In this document: positions 41,346 through 50,389 of the stretch, one piece after another
Numbering within the stretch: position 1 is the stretch's first letter
Layout of the letters: each line of letters starts with the position of its first letter
Source: an uncultured Pelagibacteraceae bacterium
GTDB lineage: Bacteria; Pseudomonadota; Alphaproteobacteria; Pelagibacterales; Pelagibacteraceae
Direction of reading: 5' to 3'
Assembly: GCA_902570055.1 (NCBI GenBank)
Contig: CACFWQ010000002.1
Location: forward strand, 16,001 to 71,141
Length of the DNA stretch: 55,141 bases
The notes under the pieces: model-generated
The model's database searches: none
What the model was told of the DNA's origin: nothing
What the model saw: the letters and a program-made list of their open reading frames with translations, nothing else
Position numbers and translations under genes: made by a program

Positions 41346-42605
41346 TTAACTAGTTCTTTTAATACGTGCACCAACTTTTCTTAATTTTCTTTCTATATAC
41401 TCGTATCCTCTATCTAAATGATATATTCTATTAAGCACAGATTTGCCTTTTGTAGTTAATGCAGCAAGTATCAAAGAAACAGAAGCTCTCAGGTCGGTTG
41501 CCATTAATTCTGCAGCTTTAAAATTAATATTACCTTCTATAATAGCTCTATTGCCAGATATTCTAATTTTTGCACCCATTCTATTAAGCTCAGGAGCATG
41601 CATAAATCGATTTTCAAAAATTTCTTCACTTATTTCTGATCTTCCATCTGCCTTACATAATAAAACCATCAACTGTGCTTGTAAATCAGTGGGAAATCCT
41701 GGATATGGGGATGTTTTTAATTTAATACTTTTTATTTTTTTTGTTCCAAACACTCTAATAGTGTTTTCTTTAGCTATCACTTTAACGCCAATTTTTTTTA
41801 AAATATTAATTTCTGTATTTATTATCTTAGGTACAATGTTTGTAATTTTCATATTGCCACCAGTTAGGGCTGAGGCAATCATATAAGTGCCTGCTTCAAT
41901 TCTATCAAACATTACTTTATATTTTACATCAAGCAATTTTTTTACTCCAATAATTGTGATTGTTCTTTTTCCGCTCCATTTAATATTGCAACCCATTTTT
42001 CTTAAGCAATTAATTAAATCTTTAATTTCAGGTTCAATAGCACAATTTTTTAAAATAGTTTTGCCTTTTGCAAGACTGGAAGCAATAATTAGATTCTCTG
42101 TTGCTCCAACAGATATCTTTGAAAATTTTATTATATTCCCAATTAATCCTTTTGGAGCATTCGCATGTATATAACCATTTTTAATTTTATATTTTACTCC
42201 TAATTTTGATAAAGCCTTTAAATGAATATCTACAGGTCTTGCTCCAATAGCACAGCCCCCAGGTAAAGAAACTTTGGCTTTCCAAAACCTAGCTAATAAA
42301 GGACCAAGAACAAGTATTCCTGCCCTCATAGTTTTAACCAAACTATAAGATGCAAATGTTTTTATATTTTTAGAATTATCAATATTAATTAATTTTTTTT
42401 TTTTGTTAAATTTTACTTTTGAGCCTAAAGAACGAAGTAACAAAATCATCGTTTCTATATCTTTTACCTTAGGCAGATTTATTATGTGAACTTTTTTATC
42501 TGACAATAAAGTTGCTGCTAAAATAGGAAGAGAGGAATTTTTAGATCCAGAAATTTTAATATTGCCTTTAAGTTTCTTAACACCAATAACCTCCAATTTT
42601 TCCAT
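41346..42605 (-). CDS. murA: UDP-N-acetylglucosamine 1-carboxyvinyltransferase
   Basis: First committed step of peptidoglycan synthesis. 419 aa of the two-domain EPT fold. KISGSKNSSLPILAATLL opens it. The active-site loop is LPGGCAIGARPVDIHL with Cys118, the fosfomycin target residue. PYPGFPTDLQAQLMVLL and the end HLDRGYEYIERKLRKVGARIKR are conserved. Genes downstream are DUF2948, hisD, infA and tRNA-Phe. A 3-base gap separates it from dcd. Confidence 0.97.
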   Translation of the reverse strand: MEKLEVIGVKKLKGNIKISGSKNSSLPILAATLLSDKKVHIINLPKVKDIETMILLLRSLGSKVKFNKKKKLINIDNSKNIKTFASYSLVKTMRAGILVLGPLLARFWKAKVSLPGGCAIGARPVDIHLKALSKLGVKYKIKNGYIHANAPKGLIGNIIKFSKISVGATENLIIASSLAKGKTILKNCAIEPEIKDLINCLRKMGCNIKWSGKRTITIIGVKKLLDVKYKVMFDRIEAGTYMIASALTGGNMKITNIVPKIINTEINILKKIGVKVIAKENTIRVFGTKKIKSIKLKTSPYPGFPTDLQAQLMVLLCKADGRSEISEEIFENRFMHAPELNRMGAKIRISGNRAIIEGNINFKAAELMATDLRASVSLILAALTTKGKSVLNRIYHLDRGYEYIERKLRKVGARIKRTS

Positions 42606-42608
42606 CGG

Positions 42609-43163
42609 TTAAACTTTTGGTAAGGTAACTCCAGTTTGACCCATGTATTTACCTTTTCTGTCTGAATAAGATATTTCTGGCTTTTCGTTCCCTTTAAGAA
42701 ATACAAATTGGGCTACACCTTCACTAGCATAAACCTTAGCTGGCAATGGAGTAGTGTTTGAAAATTCAAGCGTAACATGTCCTTCCCATCCAGGTTCAAG
42801 TGGTGTGACATTTACAATAATACCACATCTTGCGTAGGTCGATTTTCCTAAACAAATAACCAGTATATCTTTTGGAATTTTAAAATATTCAATTGTGCTT
42901 GCCAATACAAATGAATTAGGTGGGATTATGCATTCTAAAGTTTTTTTTGTAACAAAATTACTAGGCTTAAAATTTTTTGGATCTACAATTTCTGAATTAA
43001 CATTTGTAAATATTTTAAATTCATTTGAAACTCTCGCATCATAACCAAATGAAGATAACCCATAAGAAATTTTACCTTCTCTGACTTGCTTTTCTTCAAA
43101 TGGTGAAATCATTGAATGCTCTGACACCATTTTTTTTATCCATTTGTCAGATTGAACGGGCAT
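42609..43163 (-). CDS. dcd: dCTP deaminase
   Basis: Deaminates dCTP to dUTP for thymidylate supply. 184 aa trimeric dUTPase-like fold. [15 protein letters not shown], the catalytic-region [31 protein letters not shown] and GVAQFVFL are conserved. ATG at 43163 immediately follows (TAAATG) a 33-codon basic ORF. The alphaproteobacterial type usually lacks the dUTPase function of the bifunctional archaeal enzymes. Confidence 0.95.
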   Translation of the reverse strand: MPVQSDKWIKKMVSEHSMISPFEEKQVREGKISYGLSSFGYDARVSNEFKIFTNVNSEIVDPKNFKPSNFVTKKTLECIIPPNSFVLASTIEYFKIPKDILVICLGKSTYARCGIIVNVTPLEPGWEGHVTLEFSNTTPLPAKVYASEGVAQFVFLKGNEKPEISYSDRKGKYMGQTGVTLPKV

Positions 43164-43265
43164 TTATTTGTTTTTTTTTAATTTTTTTTGAAAAATTTTT
43201 CTTTTTTTTAGATTTTTTCTTAAAGCAATTTTAAGTTTAAGATTTTTTTCTCTATAGTTTTTCAT
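43164..43265 (-). CDS. Very basic 33-aa microprotein between a 66-aa ORF and dcd
   Basis: Minus-strand ATG at 43265 to TAA at 43164-43166. The start overlaps the stop of the upstream small gene as ATGA, and its stop directly abuts the dcd ATG, so the frame exactly fills the gap. The product is about half Lys/Arg; the core REKNLKLKIALRKNLKKRK resembles small alphaproteobacterial proteins with an ALR-NLKRRK pattern (from memory, not searched). It may bind RNA or ribosomes (inference). Confidence 0.65.
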   Translation of the reverse strand: MKNYREKNLKLKIALRKNLKKRKIFQKKLKKNK

Positions 43266-43462
43266 TTATTTTTATTTGGATTTGTTAAGTCTTCAAGAGT
43301 AATTGGTTTTTGAATATCGTGCATTTTCACCTCAGGTTCATTTTTCTTTTCCTGCTTAGCTTGTTTTTTAGCTCTCTTTTCAGCAAGCTTTTTTTCTCTT
43401 TTGGCCTGCTTTTCCATAGCTTTCATTCCACGCGTTGATTTATAATCGTAATGAATTCCCAC
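43262..43462 (-). CDS. Small charged protein of unknown function
   Basis: A 66-aa protein starting MGIHYDYKSTRGMKAMEKQAKREKK in part, followed by a Lys/Glu/Ala-rich helix (about 14-42) and a C-terminal HDIQKPITLEDLTNPNK segment. No family I can name with certainty; similar small proteins with an N-terminal YDY and an AEKRAKKQ helix occur in SAR11 genomes (from memory). Translation is coupled by ATGA overlap to the 33-aa gene and then dcd. Confidence 0.7.
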   Translation of the reverse strand: MGIHYDYKSTRGMKAMEKQAKREKKLAEKRAKKQAKQEKKNEPEVKMHDIQKPITLEDLTNPNKNK

Positions 43463-43532
43463 TTTTAATTCCTCAAATAAAATTTTTTTTATTAGATATA
43501 GATCATTATATTATAAAAATTAAGGCAATAAT

Positions 43533-43561
43533 TTGAAAATTTGAAAATTATACACTAATCT
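43533..43561 (+). promoter_or_regulatory. Candidate promoter of tRNA-Thr
   Basis: TTGAAA (43533-43538) and TAATCT (43556-43561) are 17 bases apart and lie 13 bases before the tRNA. The TTGAAAAT motif is repeated at 43541. Confidence 0.4.
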
Positions 43562-43574
43562 TACCTTATCTGAT

Positions 43575-43648
43575 GCTCCTATGGTGAAATGGTATCACGA
43601 AAGCATGGTAAGCTTTTGTTGCCTGGTCAGTACAGGCTGGGAGCACCA
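43575..43648 (+). tRNA. tRNA-Thr (GGT anticodon), irregular T-loop
   Basis: Cloverleaf: acceptor GCTCCTA/TGGGAGC, D-arm GTGA-AATGGTA-TCAC, anticodon arm AAAGC-ATGGTAA-GCTTT (GGT), variable TGTT, T-stem GCCTG/CAGGC, encoded ACCA. The G1-C72, C2-G71 and G35-T36 Thr identity bases are present. The T-loop is GTCAGTA, lacking T54 and A58. It ends 3 bases from the convergent TVP38-type gene. Confidence 0.82.
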
Positions 43649-43651
43649 GCT

Positions 43652-44371
43652 TTATTTTTTATAAAAAAATTTTTTTAATATTAATGTTATGGAAAGTAGT
43701 AAAATAAATCCAAAAATAGGTAGATATATTTCTTTAGACAAAAATATTTTTAATATGCTTGGGGCTGAATCATTATTTGCAACAACATTTTCTAAACCAC
43801 TGCCAAGTGAAGCAATTATAAAAACCTGTGGCAATAGTCCAACTAACGATCCAAAAAAATAATTTTTTAATTTTACATTAAATAAAACTGGCAATATATT
43901 TTGAATTTGAAAAGGAATTCCTCCAATAATTCTATAAATTAAAATATAAATAAATTCATTTTCTTTAAATTTTTTTTCTAAAAATTTAAAACGATTTAAG
44001 AATTTTTTTTTTACTAATTCTTTAAAAAAGAAATTTGCAAAAATATATAAAAGCACTGCCCCAATTGTCATGGATATTGTCGCTAAAATAGCTCCTAGCC
44101 ATTTGCCAAATATATATCCTGCAAATATCACTATTGGACTACCAAATCCCAATGCAAAAACCCAAATCACAGTAAAAGCCATAAAGACTATAGACATAAA
44201 AAATATATTCGATTCTCTAATTTCAGCTAGAGCTTTTGTGTGTAAATGAATAAACTTATAAGTAGTAATATCTTGAAAACTATATTTTGAAAAAAGTAAA
44301 TACAAAAAAATAGAAACTAGTATTATATAAAATAAGCCTACTAAAAATTTAATATTTTTTGTTTTTTCCAT
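43652..44371 (-). CDS. TVP38/TMEM64 (VTT domain) membrane protein
   Basis: A 239-aa integral membrane protein with about six hydrophobic segments. The VTT/DedA-like core has FGSPIVIFAGYIFGKWLGAILATISMTIGAVLLYIFA (small-residue-rich re-entrant region), and RIIGGIPFQIQNILPVLFNVKLKNYFFGSLVGLLP, equal to the R-----PF---N---G----F---T--G--P pattern. Family members are proposed lipid or small-molecule transporters; the substrate here is unknown. It is convergent with tRNA-Thr (3-base gap) and divergent from rpmH. Confidence 0.88.
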   Translation of the reverse strand: MEKTKNIKFLVGLFYIILVSIFLYLLFSKYSFQDITTYKFIHLHTKALAEIRESNIFFMSIVFMAFTVIWVFALGFGSPIVIFAGYIFGKWLGAILATISMTIGAVLLYIFANFFFKELVKKKFLNRFKFLEKKFKENEFIYILIYRIIGGIPFQIQNILPVLFNVKLKNYFFGSLVGLLPQVFIIASLGSGLENVVANNDSAPSILKIFLSKEIYLPIFGFILLLSITLILKKFFYKK

Positions 44372-44458
44372 GACTTTTACTATTCGTAAAATCTTCTGTA
44401 CTTATTTTTATATATTATCTATAAATACCAAAATTTTAATAATATTAGCACTAACGAT

Positions 44459-44593
44459 ATGAAAAGAACATATAATCCGAGCTCTAAAAAACGCCATCGC
44501 CGACACGGCTTTAGATCAAAAATGAAAACTAAAGGTGGAAGAAAACAAATTGCAAGAAGACGAAAAAAAGGTAGAAAATCTCTTACCGTTTAA
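44459..44593 (+). CDS. rpmH: 50S ribosomal protein L34
   Basis: A 44-codon gene. [19 protein letters not shown] and the end [12 protein letters not shown] are canonical for L34. It leads the rpmH-rnpA-yidD-yidC cluster conserved across bacteria; rnpA starts 4 bases after its stop. The upstream gap (44372-44458) is A+T-rich; I found no DnaA boxes there, so no origin is claimed. Confidence 0.97.
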   Translation: MKRTYNPSSKKRHRRHGFRSKMKTKGGRKQIARRRKKGRKSLTV

Positions 44594-44597
44594 TTTA

Positions 44598-44939
44598 ATG
44601 AAAAGTAAAATAGTTTGTTTATCAAGAAATAATGAATTTAAAGAAATTCTTAAAGGTGAAAAACAATCTAACAGATATTTTACTATTTTTTTTAAAAAAT
44701 TATCAAATAAAAAAGAAAACAAATTAAATATAAGTTTTATTGCAAAAAAAAAATTAGGAAATGCAGTAAATAGAAACAAGATTAAAAGAAAACTTAGAAA
44801 CATAACAAACGAAGCTGTAAAAAAATTGTCACTTAAATTAAATTATTCTTATCTTATAATAGCTAAAGAAACTATTTTAAAAAATGAATATTCAGATATA
44901 AAAAAAACAATGTTTGCTGAATTTAACAAAATTAAATAA
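44598..44939 (+). CDS. rnpA: Ribonuclease P protein component
   Basis: Protein subunit that helps the RNase P RNA mature tRNA 5' ends. I use the ATG at 44598 (113 aa); the frame is open back to 44535 but the extra 21 residues overlap rpmH and lack family features. ISFIAKKKLGNAVNRNKIKRKLRNI is the RNR motif region, and SYLIIAKETI matches the late strand. It overlaps yidD by one base (TAATG). Confidence 0.93.
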   Translation: MKSKIVCLSRNNEFKEILKGEKQSNRYFTIFFKKLSNKKENKLNISFIAKKKLGNAVNRNKIKRKLRNITNEAVKKLSLKLNYSYLIIAKETILKNEYSDIKKTMFAEFNKIK

Positions 44940-45199
44940 TGAAAATTTTCACAAATATTTTAATTAAAATTATCAAATTTTATAAATTAACTATTTCCCC
45001 TTACCTGGGAAATAATTGTAGATATCTTCCTACTTGCTCTGAATATTTTATTGATGCATTAAAAACTTATGGATTGTCAAAAGGATTTTTTAAAGGCACA
45101 AAAAGAATTCTTAGTTGCCATCCGATAAAGTTTTTGGGTGGTGGAGAAGGATTAGATCCAGTAGACAAATTTGAAAATAAAAAAAATCATGGAAACTAA
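44939..45199 (+). CDS. yidD: Membrane protein insertion efficiency factor YidD
   Basis: A small 86-aa protein with an amphipathic membrane-associated N-terminus. The family core YKLTISPYLGNNCRYLPTCSEY has the conserved cysteines, followed by ALKTYGLSKGFFKGTKRILSCHP and GEGLDPV. It helps YidC insert membrane proteins. The 3' end overlaps the yidC start by 11 bases. Confidence 0.96.
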   Translation: MKIFTNILIKIIKFYKLTISPYLGNNCRYLPTCSEYFIDALKTYGLSKGFFKGTKRILSCHPIKFLGGGEGLDPVDKFENKKNHGN

Positions 45200-46874
45200 A
45201 AACGTAATTGCAGCAATATCTTTATCTGCAGCAGTAATTATACTTTATACTTTATTTTTTCAGCCACCTGTGGATCCCAACAAAATTAAAAAAAATTCAA
45301 TAGAAAAAGCAAAGGTTGTTGAAGATTCTGAGGCACCTGCTTTGGATGAAAATGAAAATTCTTCAAAACTATCAAGAAAGGAGGCTTTAACTGAGAATGA
45401 AAGGGTAGAATTTGAAAATGATAATATTTTTGGTTCAATAAATGTAAGTGCTGGTGCAACTATAGATGATTTAACTTTTAAGCAATACAACACGAAACTT
45501 GGTAGCAATAAAAAAATTGTTCTTCTGAACCCACGAAAAGTTGAAAATGGATATTTAATTGAAAGTGGATTTGTAACAAACAACAAAAATATAGATGTAC
45601 CAAATGCTTCAACTGCATGGAAAGTCGTTGGAAATAAAAAATTAACAAAAAATAATCCTATAAAATTAGTATGGAAAAATTCTCAAGGTATCGAATTTCA
45701 AAAAAGGATTAGTCTTGATGACCAATTTTTATTCACAATTAAAGAAAAAATAATTAATACATCAGAAAAGACCTACAATTTTTACTCATATGGCCAAATA
45801 ATTCGTAACCAAATGCCAGAAATTTCTGGTTTTTATATTTTGCACGAAGGATTAATTGCAACTCTTGATGAAGAGCTAATTGAAGAAGACTATGATGATA
45901 TCCAGGAAAAAAAGTTCTCTAGAAATGCTTCCAAAGGTTGGTTGGGAATAAGTGATAAATATTGGATTACAAGCATTATACCTCCAAGAAATAAAGAATT
46001 TAAAACAACATTTGATTATAAAAACAAATTTAGAGCAAATTACATATCCTCTGACGGAATTGAAGCTGGTCCAAATGACACTGTTGAAGAAAAAATACAA
46101 ATAATTGTTGCTGCAAAAAGAGTTGAAACAATTGATGGTTATGCTGAAAAATTGAAAATTGAAAAATTTGATTTAGTAATTGATTGGGGCGTATTGTATT
46201 TCTTAACAAAGCCATTATTCTTTGCAATTGATTATTTCTTTAAATTGCTAGGTAATTATGGTTTAGCAATTATAGCGGTAACTATTTGTATTAGATTAGT
46301 ATTCTTTCCTCTCGCAAATTTTAGTTTTCGAAGTATGGCCAAAATGAAAATGCTTCAACCTGAAATGCAAAGATTAAAAGAATTGCATAAGGAAGATAAG
46401 ATGAAATTACAACAAGAAATGATGGCTCTATATAAGCGAGAAAAAGTAAATCCTATGAGTGGCTGTTTGCCTATATTAGTTCAAATACCTGTATTTTTTG
46501 CTCTGTACAAAGTTTTATTTGTAACTATTGAAATGAGACATCAGCCATTCTTTGGTTGGATTAAAGACTTATCAGATAAAGATCCCACATCCATATTTAA
46601 CCTTTTTGGTTTGATACCTTGGGATCCCCCATCTTTTTTAATAATTGGTGCTTGGCCAATTGCAATGGGAATAAGTATGTGGATACAGCAAAAATTAAAT
46701 CCGGCTCCACCTGATCCTGTTCAGGCAAAAATATTTATGTTCTTTCCAATTTTTTTAACAATAATTCTTGCTCCTTTTCCAAGTGGGCTAGTCATATATT
46801 GGACGGCAAATAATATCCTGACAATGGCTCAACAAGTTATCATAATGAAAAGAACAACTGTTAAAACAACTTAA
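45189..46874 (+). CDS. yidC: Membrane protein insertase YidC
   Basis: Inserts and folds inner-membrane proteins. From the ATG at 45189 it has 561 aa (a TTG at 45171 would add six). An N-terminal transmembrane segment (about 5-22, ending in FFQPP) is followed by a large periplasmic beta domain and the conserved five-helix core starting near residue 340. NYGLAIIAVTICIRLVFFPL, the coiled cytoplasmic hairpin, NPMSGCLPILVQIPVFFALYKVL and the final GLVIYWTANNILTMAQQ are canonical. argB starts right after its stop; the engB GTPase often found here in relatives is absent. Confidence 0.97.
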   Translation: METKNVIAAISLSAAVIILYTLFFQPPVDPNKIKKNSIEKAKVVEDSEAPALDENENSSKLSRKEALTENERVEFENDNIFGSINVSAGATIDDLTFKQYNTKLGSNKKIVLLNPRKVENGYLIESGFVTNNKNIDVPNASTAWKVVGNKKLTKNNPIKLVWKNSQGIEFQKRISLDDQFLFTIKEKIINTSEKTYNFYSYGQIIRNQMPEISGFYILHEGLIATLDEELIEEDYDDIQEKKFSRNASKGWLGISDKYWITSIIPPRNKEFKTTFDYKNKFRANYISSDGIEAGPNDTVEEKIQIIVAAKRVETIDGYAEKLKIEKFDLVIDWGVLYFLTKPLFFAIDYFFKLLGNYGLAIIAVTICIRLVFFPLANFSFRSMAKMKMLQPEMQRLKELHKEDKMKLQQEMMALYKREKVNPMSGCLPILVQIPVFFALYKVLFVTIEMRHQPFFGWIKDLSDKDPTSIFNLFGLIPWDPPSFLIIGAWPIAMGISMWIQQKLNPAPPDPVQAKIFMFFPIFLTIILAPFPSGLVIYWTANNILTMAQQVIIMKRTTVKTT

Positions 46875-47741
46875 ATGACAAATGTTGAAGAAGCAAATTT
46901 AAAAAAAATTTTACCTTTAAATGGTCCTTCCATCAATGAAGTTAATAAATATTTAAAAAAATATAGTGATGAAAAAATTGTAATTAAATGCGGAGGAAGC
47001 GTTTTAATTGATCCTGATCTTTTCAATCTTTTTATATCAGATATAGTTGTTATGAAAAAACTTGGATTAACACCAACTATTTTACATGGTGGAGGAAAAA
47101 GAATTAATAATAAACTGGAAGAGTTAAATATTAAAAGTACTTTTATAAAAGGTTTAAGGGTTACTGATCAAAACATTATTGAAGTAGTTGAAAACGTTTT
47201 AATAGAATTTAATAAAGAAATTGTAAATTCTTTAAAAGAGCAAAAATGTTACGCTGATTCGATTACTACAAAAGAAAATAATATTATTTTTGTTAAACCA
47301 GAAAGAAAGGAGCTTGGATTTGTTGGCATTCCAACAAAAGTTGAAACGGATATTTTGAATAATATGATTAAAAACAATGGCGTTCCAGTTGTTGCCCCAA
47401 TGGGTTTAAATGATAATGGACAGGCATACAATATTAACGCAGATATTGCTGCAGGAGCAGTAGCAAAAGAACTTAAATCCAGAAGACTTTTGCTTATGAC
47501 AGACATAGAGGGTGTAATTGACAAAAATAACAAATTAGTCCCAGAAATAACAACTAATATAGCAAAAGAGATGATTAATAAGGAAATTATCAAAGGTGGA
47601 ATGATACCTAAAATTAATACCTGCATAGATGCAGTTAATAATGGAGTTAGGGGTGTTGTTATAATTGATGGAAGAAAACCTCATTCTATACTTTTTGAAT
47701 TATTTTCTGATAAAGGTTCTGGAACTTTAATTAGAGAATGA
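46875..47741 (+). CDS. argB: Acetylglutamate kinase
   Basis: Second step of arginine synthesis. 288 aa amino-acid kinase fold. VIKCGGSVLIDPDL, LHGGGKRINNKLEEL, VTDQNIIEVVENVL, NINADIAAGAVA, LMTDIEGVID and the end GGMIPKINTCIDAV-NGVRGVVIIDGR all match. The N-terminal approximately 30-residue extension resembles forms that are feedback-inhibited by arginine (inference). It overlaps the HAD gene by 4 bases. Confidence 0.96.
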   Translation: MTNVEEANLKKILPLNGPSINEVNKYLKKYSDEKIVIKCGGSVLIDPDLFNLFISDIVVMKKLGLTPTILHGGGKRINNKLEELNIKSTFIKGLRVTDQNIIEVVENVLIEFNKEIVNSLKEQKCYADSITTKENNIIFVKPERKELGFVGIPTKVETDILNNMIKNNGVPVVAPMGLNDNGQAYNINADIAAGAVAKELKSRRLLLMTDIEGVIDKNNKLVPEITTNIAKEMINKEIIKGGMIPKINTCIDAVNNGVRGVVIIDGRKPHSILFELFSDKGSGTLIRE

Positions 47742-48409
47742 AAAAACTTAAAAATATAGAATTTTTTATTTTTGACTTGGATAATACTCTTTACTCTGGA
47801 CAAACCAAAGTGTTTGAAAGAATAGATAAAAGAATGTCTGAGTATATTTCAAAAAAATTAAATGTTGATTTATTAGAAGCTAAAAAAATTCAAAAAAAAT
47901 ATTTTTATGATACGGGAACAACTCTTTCTGGTTTAATGAAATATAACAATGTAGATCCATATGATTTTCTAAGCTTCGTTCATGATATAGATATTAGTTG
48001 GTTGCCAAAAGATTTATTACTAAAAGAAGAGTTAATCAAAATTAAAGAAAAAAAATATATATTTACTAATGGTTCACAATCCCATGTGGATAATGTTACT
48101 AGGCAGTTAGGTATTGAAGGTTTGTTTGATGGTGTATTTGATATTGTTGATGCTGATTTTATACCAAAACCTGCAATAGAACCTTATCAGAAAATAATAA
48201 AAAAATTTAATCTTGATCCAAAAAAATCAGTTTTAATAGAAGATATAGCCCATAATTTAAAACAAGCTAAGTCTCTAGGAATGAAAACAGTGTGGCTTGA
48301 AAATTTTGAGACTTTTGCAAGCAAGGACAAAGATAAGCCATATATTGATTATAAGATTAAGAACCTGACTAGTTTTTTGCAGGAAATTAATATATTAAAA
48401 GCAGCATGA
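47738..48409 (+). CDS. HAD-family pyrimidine 5'-nucleotidase-like hydrolase
   Basis: A 223-aa HAD phosphatase. Motif I is FDLDNTLYS (D-x-D), motif II FTNGS, the Lys region [10 protein letters not shown] and motif [20 protein letters not shown]. The helical cap (about 20-95) and the [18 protein letters not shown] start match the SDT1/pyrimidine 5'-nucleotidase group found beside argB in alphaproteobacteria. The substrate is not proven by sequence. It overlaps argB and dapD by 4 bases each. Confidence 0.88.
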   Translation: MKKLKNIEFFIFDLDNTLYSGQTKVFERIDKRMSEYISKKLNVDLLEAKKIQKKYFYDTGTTLSGLMKYNNVDPYDFLSFVHDIDISWLPKDLLLKEELIKIKEKKYIFTNGSQSHVDNVTRQLGIEGLFDGVFDIVDADFIPKPAIEPYQKIIKKFNLDPKKSVLIEDIAHNLKQAKSLGMKTVWLENFETFASKDKDKPYIDYKIKNLTSFLQEINILKAA

Positions 48410-49233
48410 TAGTTAATACAGAATTTGAAAAAATTATAAATACAGCTTGGGATAAAAAAGATAAAATAGATTCTAAATCAGACCAATCAATCATTGATGC
48501 TGTTAAAGAAACTATTGAACTAGTTGATAAAGGCAAGATAAGAGTTGCTGAAAAAAAAGGCAATGAATGGGTAGTTCATCAATGGATTAAAAAAGCAATA
48601 CTTCTAAGTTTTAAAACTAATGAAATGCAAGCTTTAGCGGGACCTTATGCAACTTGGTGGGATAAGGTCAAAGGAAAAACTGCAGGCTGGGGAGAAGAAG
48701 AACATAAAAAAGCTGGTTTTAGAATGGTACCAAATGGGGTTGTTAGACATGGATCTTTTATTGCAAAAAATGTTGTGCTAATGCCATCTTTTGTAAATAT
48801 AGGTGCTTATGTTGACAGCGGCACAATGATTGATACGTGGGCTTCTGTGGGTTCATGTGCTCAAATTGGAAAAAATTGTCATATTTCAGGAGGAGCTGGT
48901 ATTGGTGGAGTCTTGGAGCCAATGCAAGCAAATCCGACCATTATAGAAGATAATTGTTTTATAGGCGCTCGTTCAGAAATAGTAGAAGGAGTAATAGTTG
49001 GCGAGGGGTCGGTTTTATCAATGGGAGTCTTTATCGGTCAATCAACTAAAATAGTTGATAGAAAAAATGGAAAAGTTATTTTTGGCAAAATTCCCCCTTA
49101 CTCTGTAATTGTACCAGGAAGTTTACCAAGTAAAGATAGCAAAGGACCTTATCTATCTTGTGCAGTAATTATTAAGCAGGTTGATGAAAAAACTAGGTCA
49201 AAAACATCAATAAATGATCTACTAAGAGAATAA
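48406..49233 (+). CDS. dapD: 2,3,4,5-tetrahydropyridine-2,6-dicarboxylate N-succinyltransferase
   Basis: Succinylates tetrahydrodipicolinate in lysine/diaminopimelate synthesis. 275 aa with an N-terminal helical domain and a left-handed beta-helix of hexapeptide repeats (about 110-235: [56 protein letters not shown]). Starts in the ATGA overlap with the HAD gene. dapE follows after 4 bases. Confidence 0.97.
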   Translation: MIVNTEFEKIINTAWDKKDKIDSKSDQSIIDAVKETIELVDKGKIRVAEKKGNEWVVHQWIKKAILLSFKTNEMQALAGPYATWWDKVKGKTAGWGEEEHKKAGFRMVPNGVVRHGSFIAKNVVLMPSFVNIGAYVDSGTMIDTWASVGSCAQIGKNCHISGGAGIGGVLEPMQANPTIIEDNCFIGARSEIVEGVIVGEGSVLSMGVFIGQSTKIVDRKNGKVIFGKIPPYSVIVPGSLPSKDSKGPYLSCAVIIKQVDEKTRSKTSINDLLRE

Positions 49234-49237
49234 AACA

Positions 49238-50389
49238 GTGCCAATATTCAATGAATTAAAATTAGCTAAAGAGCTAATGAGATTTCCAAGCATTACCCCG
49301 GTGGATGCTGGAACAATGAATTTTCTAGCAAAAAAATTACGATCTTTAGGATTTAAATGTAAAATTTTAGAATTCAAATCAAAAAATTCAAAACCTATCA
49401 AAAATTTATATGCAAGATTAGGAAAATCTGGGCCAAATTTTTGTTATGCTGGTCACACAGATGTTGTGCCACCTGGAAATTTGAATGATTGGAGTGTTAA
49501 TCCATTTAAACCTGCAATTAAAGGAAATTATTTAATTGGAAGAGGTGCAAATGATATGAAAGCTTCTATCGCTTGCTTTATTTCTGCAGTAAGTAAATTT
49601 AAAAATAAAAAGTTTAAAGGTTCAGTAAGTTTATTAATTACAGGTGACGAGGAAGGCATAGCCATTAATGGTACAAAAAGAGTTGTTGAATATTTAAAAA
49701 GAAAAAAAGAAAAAATTGATTTTTGCTTGGTAGGCGAGCCTACTAACCAAAATAAGCTAGGTGAAATGATGAAGATTGGAAGAAGAGGAAGCATAACTGG
49801 ATATTTAACGGTTTATGGAACTCAAGGCCATGTTGCCTACCCTCATGATGCAAATAATCCAGCTCCTACTATGGTAGAAATATTAAATCAAATAGAAAAT
49901 ATAAAACTTGATAGAGGAACAAAAAACTTCCAACCTTCTAACCTTGAAATAGTTAAAATAAATATTGAAAATATGGCTGATAATGTTATCCCAGCACAAG
50001 CAACTGCAGTTTTCAATATAAGATATAACAATAAACATTCGTCAAGTTCATTAAAAAAAAAACTAAATAATATTTTCAAAAAAAATTGTAAAAAAAGCAA
50101 GTGTACCTTTAAAGTTTCTTATATGGTATCTGGTGAAGCCTTTATAACTATACCCAACAAAACAACATATATGATTCAAAAAATCATAAAAAAAATAACT
50201 AAAATAAAACCAAAGTTATCAACATCGGGTGGAACTTCAGATGCAAGATTTATTAGAAGAATATCACCATGTGTAGAGTTTGGTCTTGTTGGAAAGACTA
50301 TGCACAAAGTCGATGAAGCTGTACTTATTTCAGACCTAAAAAAATTAACTCATATATATAAAAATATTTTAGAGAATTATTTCAAGTGA
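49238..50389 (+). CDS. dapE: Succinyl-diaminopimelate desuccinylase
   Basis: Zinc M20 peptidase-family enzyme that removes succinate. 383 aa, GTG start at 49238. Metal and catalytic motifs: YAGHTDVVPPG (His, Asp), GANDMKASIA (Asp), TGDEEG (catalytic Glu, metal Glu), VGEPT, and LSTSGGTSDARF near the end. Its stop overlaps the GTG of the asparaginase gene by 4 bases. With argD as possible aminotransferase, the succinylase branch is represented. Confidence 0.96.
   Translation: MPIFNELKLAKELMRFPSITPVDAGTMNFLAKKLRSLGFKCKILEFKSKNSKPIKNLYARLGKSGPNFCYAGHTDVVPPGNLNDWSVNPFKPAIKGNYLIGRGANDMKASIACFISAVSKFKNKKFKGSVSLLITGDEEGIAINGTKRVVEYLKRKKEKIDFCLVGEPTNQNKLGEMMKIGRRGSITGYLTVYGTQGHVAYPHDANNPAPTMVEILNQIENIKLDRGTKNFQPSNLEIVKINIENMADNVIPAQATAVFNIRYNNKHSSSSLKKKLNNIFKKNCKKSKCTFKVSYMVSGEAFITIPNKTTYMIQKIIKKITKIKPKLSTSGGTSDARFIRRISPCVEFGLVGKTMHKVDEAVLISDLKKLTHIYKNILENYFK

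Noticed and set aside
41443-41886. A 147-codon plus-strand ORF inside murA
   Set aside because: It is antisense to a highly conserved enzyme, and its hydrophobic composition is what the reverse strand of this A+T-rich code produces.
44372-44458. Replication origin upstream of rpmH, as in many bacteria
   Set aside because: No DnaA boxes in this 87-base gap and no dnaA gene next to it.
47249-47626. A 125-codon minus-strand ORF inside argB
   Set aside because: Antisense shadow of a canonical argB; no start signal or family similarity.
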